Below are positions 7,474 to 10,224 of a stretch of 10,224 nucleotides of DNA, piece after piece (the first letter of the stretch is position 1; every line of letters starts with the position of its first letter). Source of the stretch: Candidatus Krumholzibacteriota bacterium (GTDB lineage: Bacteria > Krumholzibacteriota > Krumholzibacteriia > Krumholzibacteriales > Krumholzibacteriaceae); the NCBI GenBank assembly GCA_030672805.1, contig DAOVFR010000066.1:1-10224 (forward strand), written 5' to 3'. The notes beneath the pieces are model-generated. The model was not told the DNA's origin. It saw nothing but the letters and a program-made list of their open reading frames with translations, and did no database searches. Position numbers and translations under genes: made by a program.

Positions 7474-7482
7474 ATTATATCA
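7474..7482 (-). promoter_or_regulatory. Extended -10 promoter element before the DUF5989 gene
   Basis: On the minus strand the sequence reads TGATATAAT: a perfect TATAAT (7479-7474) with a TG one base upstream. No good -35 box is present at 16-18 bp, which extended -10 promoters can tolerate. Transcription would start near 7467 and give a leader of about 50 bases. A 6-bp inverted repeat (TCAGGT 7449-7454, ACCTGA 7469-7474) overlaps the start region and could be an operator or a leader hairpin. Confidence 0.5.
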
Positions 7483-7525
7483 CATTTCGTTGGGGAATTT
7501 CAGCAACAAATTTAATAACTTACTA

Positions 7526-7939
7526 TCAGAACTGCCGCTCGTAATCACTCTTGTCGAGGTGTGTCTTTTTCTTCGGGATCCAGTAGCTGTCCCGTTTCCC
7601 GCCGAAGTCCAGGTCGAGGAATCGTTTGCCGAAGATCCTCGAGAGAAGACCGGTCGGTGTGATAACGAGGTAGAAGAGGATACTCAGGATCACCCTTGTC
7701 ATGATCCAGCCGAGGACGACGGCCACGGTCATCCAGACCTTCTGGATGGGCCAAAGGACAGCAGGCGCCGCCGCTCCGAGCACGAGAAACGCACCACCGG
7801 CATAAAAGAGATATCGGCAGTATTCCCGCCCTCGCCAGAGAAGCAGCCCGCCGAGGATGCACAGGACGATCCCGACCGTGATACCGAATTTTCGCAGATC
7901 GTGTTTCCCGCTCTTGATGTTCCTGATGTCCGTCAACAT
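7526..7939 (-). CDS. SxtJ-like membrane protein
   Basis: This is a 137-residue membrane protein resembling the SxtJ family, named from the saxitoxin cluster, whose members often sit next to carbamoyltransferases. There is a polar N-terminus (1-17), then hydrophobic segments at about 18-36, 43-61 and 68-92. The soluble C-terminus includes TPTGLLSRIFGKRFLDLDF (94-112) and a motif around DSYWIPKKK (117-125), and ends with charged residues. The start at 7939 lies 9 bases after the carbamoyltransferase stop, and AGGA (7950-7947) overlapping that stop serves as ribosome binding site, so the two genes are clearly one operon. No enzymatic residues are evident. Its biochemical role is unknown; anchoring the carbamoyltransferase or its product at the membrane is an inference. 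The family call rests on size, topology, the C-terminal motifs and neighbours. Confidence 0.85.
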   Translation of the reverse strand: MLTDIRNIKSGKHDLRKFGITVGIVLCILGGLLLWRGREYCRYLFYAGGAFLVLGAAAPAVLWPIQKVWMTVAVVLGWIMTRVILSILFYLVITPTGLLSRIFGKRFLDLDFGGKRDSYWIPKKKTHLDKSDYERQF

Positions 7940-7948
7940 ATCGGTTTC

Positions 7949-9766
7949 CTAGTCGAGCTCGAACTCCTTCAGCCAGTCGATATCCCTTTCGAGGGGTTTC
8001 TGATCCTTCTTCTCGAGCAGGTAATTACCCATGATGAGGTAATCCATGTTCGTCCGCATGAAGCAGAGATACGCGTCCTCCGGTTTGCAGACGATCGGCT
8101 CGCCCCGGACGTTGAATGACGTGTTGATGATCACGGGACACTGGTGACTCTCGTCGAACCGCTCGATCATCCTGTGGTAGAGCGGGTTATCCCTGCTGTT
8201 TACCGTCTGGAGCCGTGCAGTGTAGTCGATGTGCGTCACTGCGGGTATCGATGAGCGCACGATGTGGAGCTTGTCGATGCCGAAGAGTGTCTTCTGGTCC
8301 CAGGTCTCCGGGTTGCAGATCTCGCGCTTCACGCGGGCAACGAGCAGCATGTAGGGGCTTTCCCCGTCGAATTCGAAATAATCGGATGCCTTCTCCGCGA
8401 GGACGGACGGTGCGAACGGTCGGAAGCTCTCGCGGAACTTGATCTTCAGGTTCATCGTTTCCTGCATCCCGGGGCTTCGGGCGTCACCGATGATCGAGCG
8501 GCCGCCGAGCGCCCGCGGTCCGAACTCCATCCGCCCCTGGAACCACCCGATGACCTTTTCATCGGCGATAAGCCCGGCGATCCTGCCTGGGATCTCGGAG
8601 TCCTCGAGGATCTCGTACGGGATCCCGTTGCCGTCGAGGTACTGCTGTATCTGCGCGTTGTCGAAATGCGGACCGAGGTACGAGCCCTGCTGGGAATCGT
8701 TCGTGCCATCGGCGTTCCGCTCGTTGCCGAGATACTGGTACCAGACAAAGAGCGCCGCGCCCAGCGCCCCGCCGGCATCGCCGGCGGCGGGCTGAATCCA
8801 GATATTGTCGAAGGGGCTTTCACGGAGTATCCGCCCGTTGCCGACACAGTTCAGCGCCACGCCCCCCGCGAGACAGAGGTGGCGCTGTCCGGTCGACCGG
8901 TGGACGTGTCCGGCCATCCGGAGCATCACCTCTTCGGTCACCTCCTGTATGGATCGGGCCAGGTCCATGTCACGCTGGCGGAGCTTCGATTCGGGTTTCC
9001 GGGGCGGTCCGCCGAGGAGCTTGTGGAATCTTCTGTTCGTCATCGTGAGGCCGGCGCAGTAATTGAAATACTTCATGTTCATCTTGAACGAGCCGTCTTC
9101 CTTGAGGTCCATCAGCTCGGTGAGGATCAGGTCCCTGTACTTCGGCTCCCCGTACGGCGCGAGCCCCATCACCTTGTACTCGCCCGAGTTGACCTTGAAC
9201 CCGGTGTAGTAGGTGAACGCCGAGTAGAGGAGACCGAGCGAGTGGGGAAAATGAATCTCGGAATCGATCTGTATCGTGTTGCCGCTGCCCGTGCCGAAGC
9301 TTGCCGTCGCCCATTCGCCGACGCCGTCGACGGTGAGGAACGCGGCTTCCCGGTACGGAGAGGGGAAGAAGGCCGATGCGGCATGTGATTCGTGGTGCTC
9401 GGAGAAGATGATCGTGCCGTCGTATCCCAGTTCCTTGCGTATGTGGTCCTTCATCCATATCTTCTGCTTGATCCAGAGCGGGATCGCCTTGATAAAGGAG
9501 GCAAACCCGGCCGGCGCGTAGGCAAGGTACGTCTCCAGAATACGCTGGAACTTGGTGAACGGCTTGTCGTAGAAGGCGATGAAATCGAGATCGGCGACCT
9601 CGATACCCGCCTCCTCCAGGCAGTACCGGATCGCGTTCTTCGGGAACGAGAAGTCATGCTTTTTCCGCGTGAAGCGCTCCTCCTGGGCGGCGGCCGTTAT
9701 GCGGCCGTCCCTGACCAGGCAGGCGGCGCGGTCGTGGTAGAATGCGGATATCCCCAGTATATTCAT
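7949..9766 (-). CDS. Carbamoyltransferase (NodU/CmcH/TobZ family)
   Basis: Members of this family use carbamoyl phosphate and ATP, via carbamoyl adenylate, to place a carbamoyl group on a hydroxyl of a sugar or small molecule. The protein has 605 residues, the normal length. The N-terminal TsaD/Kae1-like domain begins MNILGISAFYHDRAACLV with conserved H11. The metal-site region SEHHESHAASAFF (122-134) has H124/H125 and H128, and LTVDGVGEWAT (144-154) has D147. Nucleotide-binding stretches are LCLAGGVALN (297-306) and QPAAGDAGGALGAA (325-338). The C-terminal domain has GRMEFGPRALGGRSIIGDAR (411-430), FRPFAPSVL (448-456) and INTSFNVRGEPIV (547-559). The start is set by the canonical N-terminus; only GAGG, 11 bases away, serves as ribosome binding site, so initiation may be modest. 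It heads an operon with SxtJ-like and DUF5989 genes. The acceptor is unknown; a surface sugar is plausible given the nearby dehydrogenase. Confidence 0.95.
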   Translation of the reverse strand: MNILGISAFYHDRAACLVRDGRITAAAQEERFTRKKHDFSFPKNAIRYCLEEAGIEVADLDFIAFYDKPFTKFQRILETYLAYAPAGFASFIKAIPLWIKQKIWMKDHIRKELGYDGTIIFSEHHESHAASAFFPSPYREAAFLTVDGVGEWATASFGTGSGNTIQIDSEIHFPHSLGLLYSAFTYYTGFKVNSGEYKVMGLAPYGEPKYRDLILTELMDLKEDGSFKMNMKYFNYCAGLTMTNRRFHKLLGGPPRKPESKLRQRDMDLARSIQEVTEEVMLRMAGHVHRSTGQRHLCLAGGVALNCVGNGRILRESPFDNIWIQPAAGDAGGALGAALFVWYQYLGNERNADGTNDSQQGSYLGPHFDNAQIQQYLDGNGIPYEILEDSEIPGRIAGLIADEKVIGWFQGRMEFGPRALGGRSIIGDARSPGMQETMNLKIKFRESFRPFAPSVLAEKASDYFEFDGESPYMLLVARVKREICNPETWDQKTLFGIDKLHIVRSSIPAVTHIDYTARLQTVNSRDNPLYHRMIERFDESHQCPVIINTSFNVRGEPIVCKPEDAYLCFMRTNMDYLIMGNYLLEKKDQKPLERDIDWLKEFELD

Positions 9767-9821
9767 CCGTTGTTTTGCCTCGGATTCATGAAAACCGCCA
9801 ACACGGGATGGTTCCAGTCAG

Positions 9822-9851
9822 GCCGATGTGCGGAATCCCCCGCATATCGGC
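9822..9851. repeat. 12-bp inverted repeat in the carbamoyltransferase leader
   Basis: GCCGATGTGCGG (9822-9833) and CCGCATATCGGC (9840-9851) pair over all 12 positions around a 6-base loop, with one G-U pair in plus-strand RNA (an A-C mismatch in minus-strand RNA). It lies about 55 bases before the carbamoyltransferase start and inside the leader predicted from the minus promoter. There is no T-run. It may be an RNA hairpin or a dimeric regulator site. Confidence 0.6.
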
Positions 9852-9885
9852 GCTGCGCGAAGTCTCCGCATCATCTTTGTAATGC

Positions 9886-9913
9886 ATTGTATTGTTTATA
9901 ATTGTAATAACAA
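9886..9913 (-). promoter_or_regulatory. Candidate promoter of the carbamoyltransferase operon
   Basis: On the minus strand TTGTTA (9913-9908), a 16-bp AT-rich spacer and TACAAT (9891-9886, five of six) form a plausible sigma70-type promoter in the only markedly AT-rich patch of this gap. Transcription would start near 9879, giving a leader of about 113 bases that includes the inverted repeat. The opposite strand carries a perfect TATAAT at 9897-9902 without a convincing -35 box. Confidence 0.5.
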
Positions 9914-9944
9914 GGAGGTGATTTGTCAATATGACTCTGTGCCG

Positions 9945-9980
9945 GGCTATGTGACCGGCTGTGTGGTCGGCTGTGTGCCG
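9945..9980. repeat. Three 12-bp tandem repeats
   Basis: Three adjacent 12-base units share GGCTRTGTG: GGCTATGTGACC, GGCTGTGTGGTC and GGCTGTGTGCCG. They lie between the carbamoyltransferase promoter region and the end of the membrane protein gene at 9990. No coding role is evident; they may be a binding array or simple slippage. Confidence 0.5.
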
Positions 9981-9989
9981 GGGAACATG

Positions 9990-10224
9990 CTACGTCCCGG
10001 TCGGCGTGGCGCCGGAGCCGGCCGTAAAGAGCCGGACCGTCTCGTCGTTGGTCAATACCCAGATCGTGTAGACGCCGAGCATCGTTCCGAACGGAATATT
10101 CATCAGTTCGAGGCAGCCGATGACCAGCACGAGTATTCGGGCCCAGTTGTAGCTCTTGAGCAGGGCGAGACCGCCGATAAGCCCCGGGATGGATAGTATG
10201 AAAAGAAATGACGTGATTGCAATG
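9990..10224 (-). CDS. Small membrane protein, C-terminal part (5' end outside window)
   Basis: Read by hand on the minus strand, this frame is open from the right edge to TAG at 9992-9990, giving 77 residues. It includes a hydrophobic segment (FLFILSIPGLIGGLALL), the motif KSYNWARILVLVIGCLELMN, then IPFGTMLGVYTIWVLTNDET and a short polar tail ending TPTGT. The pattern of paired helices with NWAR, N-I-P-x-G-T and W-V-L..DET motifs recalls a common family of uncharacterised bacterial membrane proteins, with at least one more helix expected upstream. It runs in the same direction as the carbamoyltransferase, but a 223-base gap with its own candidate promoter separates them. Function is unknown. 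A plus-strand frame across the same bases lacks any recognisable protein character. Confidence 0.75.
   Translation of the reverse strand, partial: IAITSFLFILSIPGLIGGLALLKSYNWARILVLVIGCLELMNIPFGTMLGVYTIWVLTNDETVRLFTAGSGATPTGT

Noticed and set aside
7490..8119. A 209-codon plus-strand frame over the SxtJ-like gene
   Set aside because: It is strongly acidic and low in complexity, the mirror of the membrane protein on the minus strand, which has clear helices and operon spacing.
8264..9388. A 374-codon plus-strand frame inside the carbamoyltransferase
   Set aside because: It has no recognisable domain and overlaps a fully motif-supported gene on the other strand.
9828..10196. A 122-codon plus-strand frame at the right end
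   Set aside because: It runs through the inverted repeat, the promoter patch and the tandem repeats, then opposite a convincing membrane protein; its charged C-terminal half looks like antisense.
1..10224. CRISPR arrays, tRNA or rRNA genes, insertion sequences, phage genes
   Set aside because: No regularly spaced repeats, cloverleaf-like sequences, transposase or phage-like reading frames were seen on either strand.

Overview
The window looks like chromosomal DNA from a GC-rich Gram-negative-type bacterium with compact operons, strong GGAGG ribosome binding sites and no sign of phage, transposon or plasmid genes. A histidine kinase feeding REC-HDOD and REC-HD regulators, an OFA-family transporter and a carbamoyltransferase/SxtJ/DUF5989 set would fit Desulfobacterota or a related anaerobic or uncultured lineage. 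There is no rRNA or other phylogenetic marker here, so that placement is a weak inference.

Layout. (1) Bases 1-3018, plus strand: a signalling operon of three genes joined by two ATGA stop/start overlaps. It holds the C-terminal part of a histidine kinase (cut by the window edge), a REC-HDOD regulator, and a REC regulator with an HD-GYP-like output domain that has lost its catalytic residues. (2) 3054-4453, plus: an OFA-family major facilitator transporter with its own candidate promoter and a clear rho-independent terminator. (3) 4577-5234, plus: folE (GTP cyclohydrolase I) behind its own candidate promoter. (4) 5467-7155, plus: a long (562 aa) nucleotide-sugar dehydrogenase. (5) 9913 down to 7259, minus: a carbamoyltransferase, an SxtJ-like membrane protein and a 52-residue DUF5989 membrane protein. 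This set converges on the dehydrogenase and is preceded by a candidate promoter and a leader with a 12-bp-stem inverted repeat. (6) 9990-10224, minus: the C-terminal end of another small membrane protein, cut by the window edge.

How the parts may work together. The signalling operon suggests one kinase controlling two regulators with different HD-superfamily outputs. The right half joins a nucleotide-sugar oxidising enzyme to a carbamoyltransferase with two small membrane partners, which would suit making and decorating a cell-surface glycan or a secreted small molecule; the substrate cannot be read from the sequence. The least understood part is the carbamoyltransferase-SxtJ-DUF5989 trio, whose last member is a short gene that is easily missed and has its own near-ideal extended -10 element.
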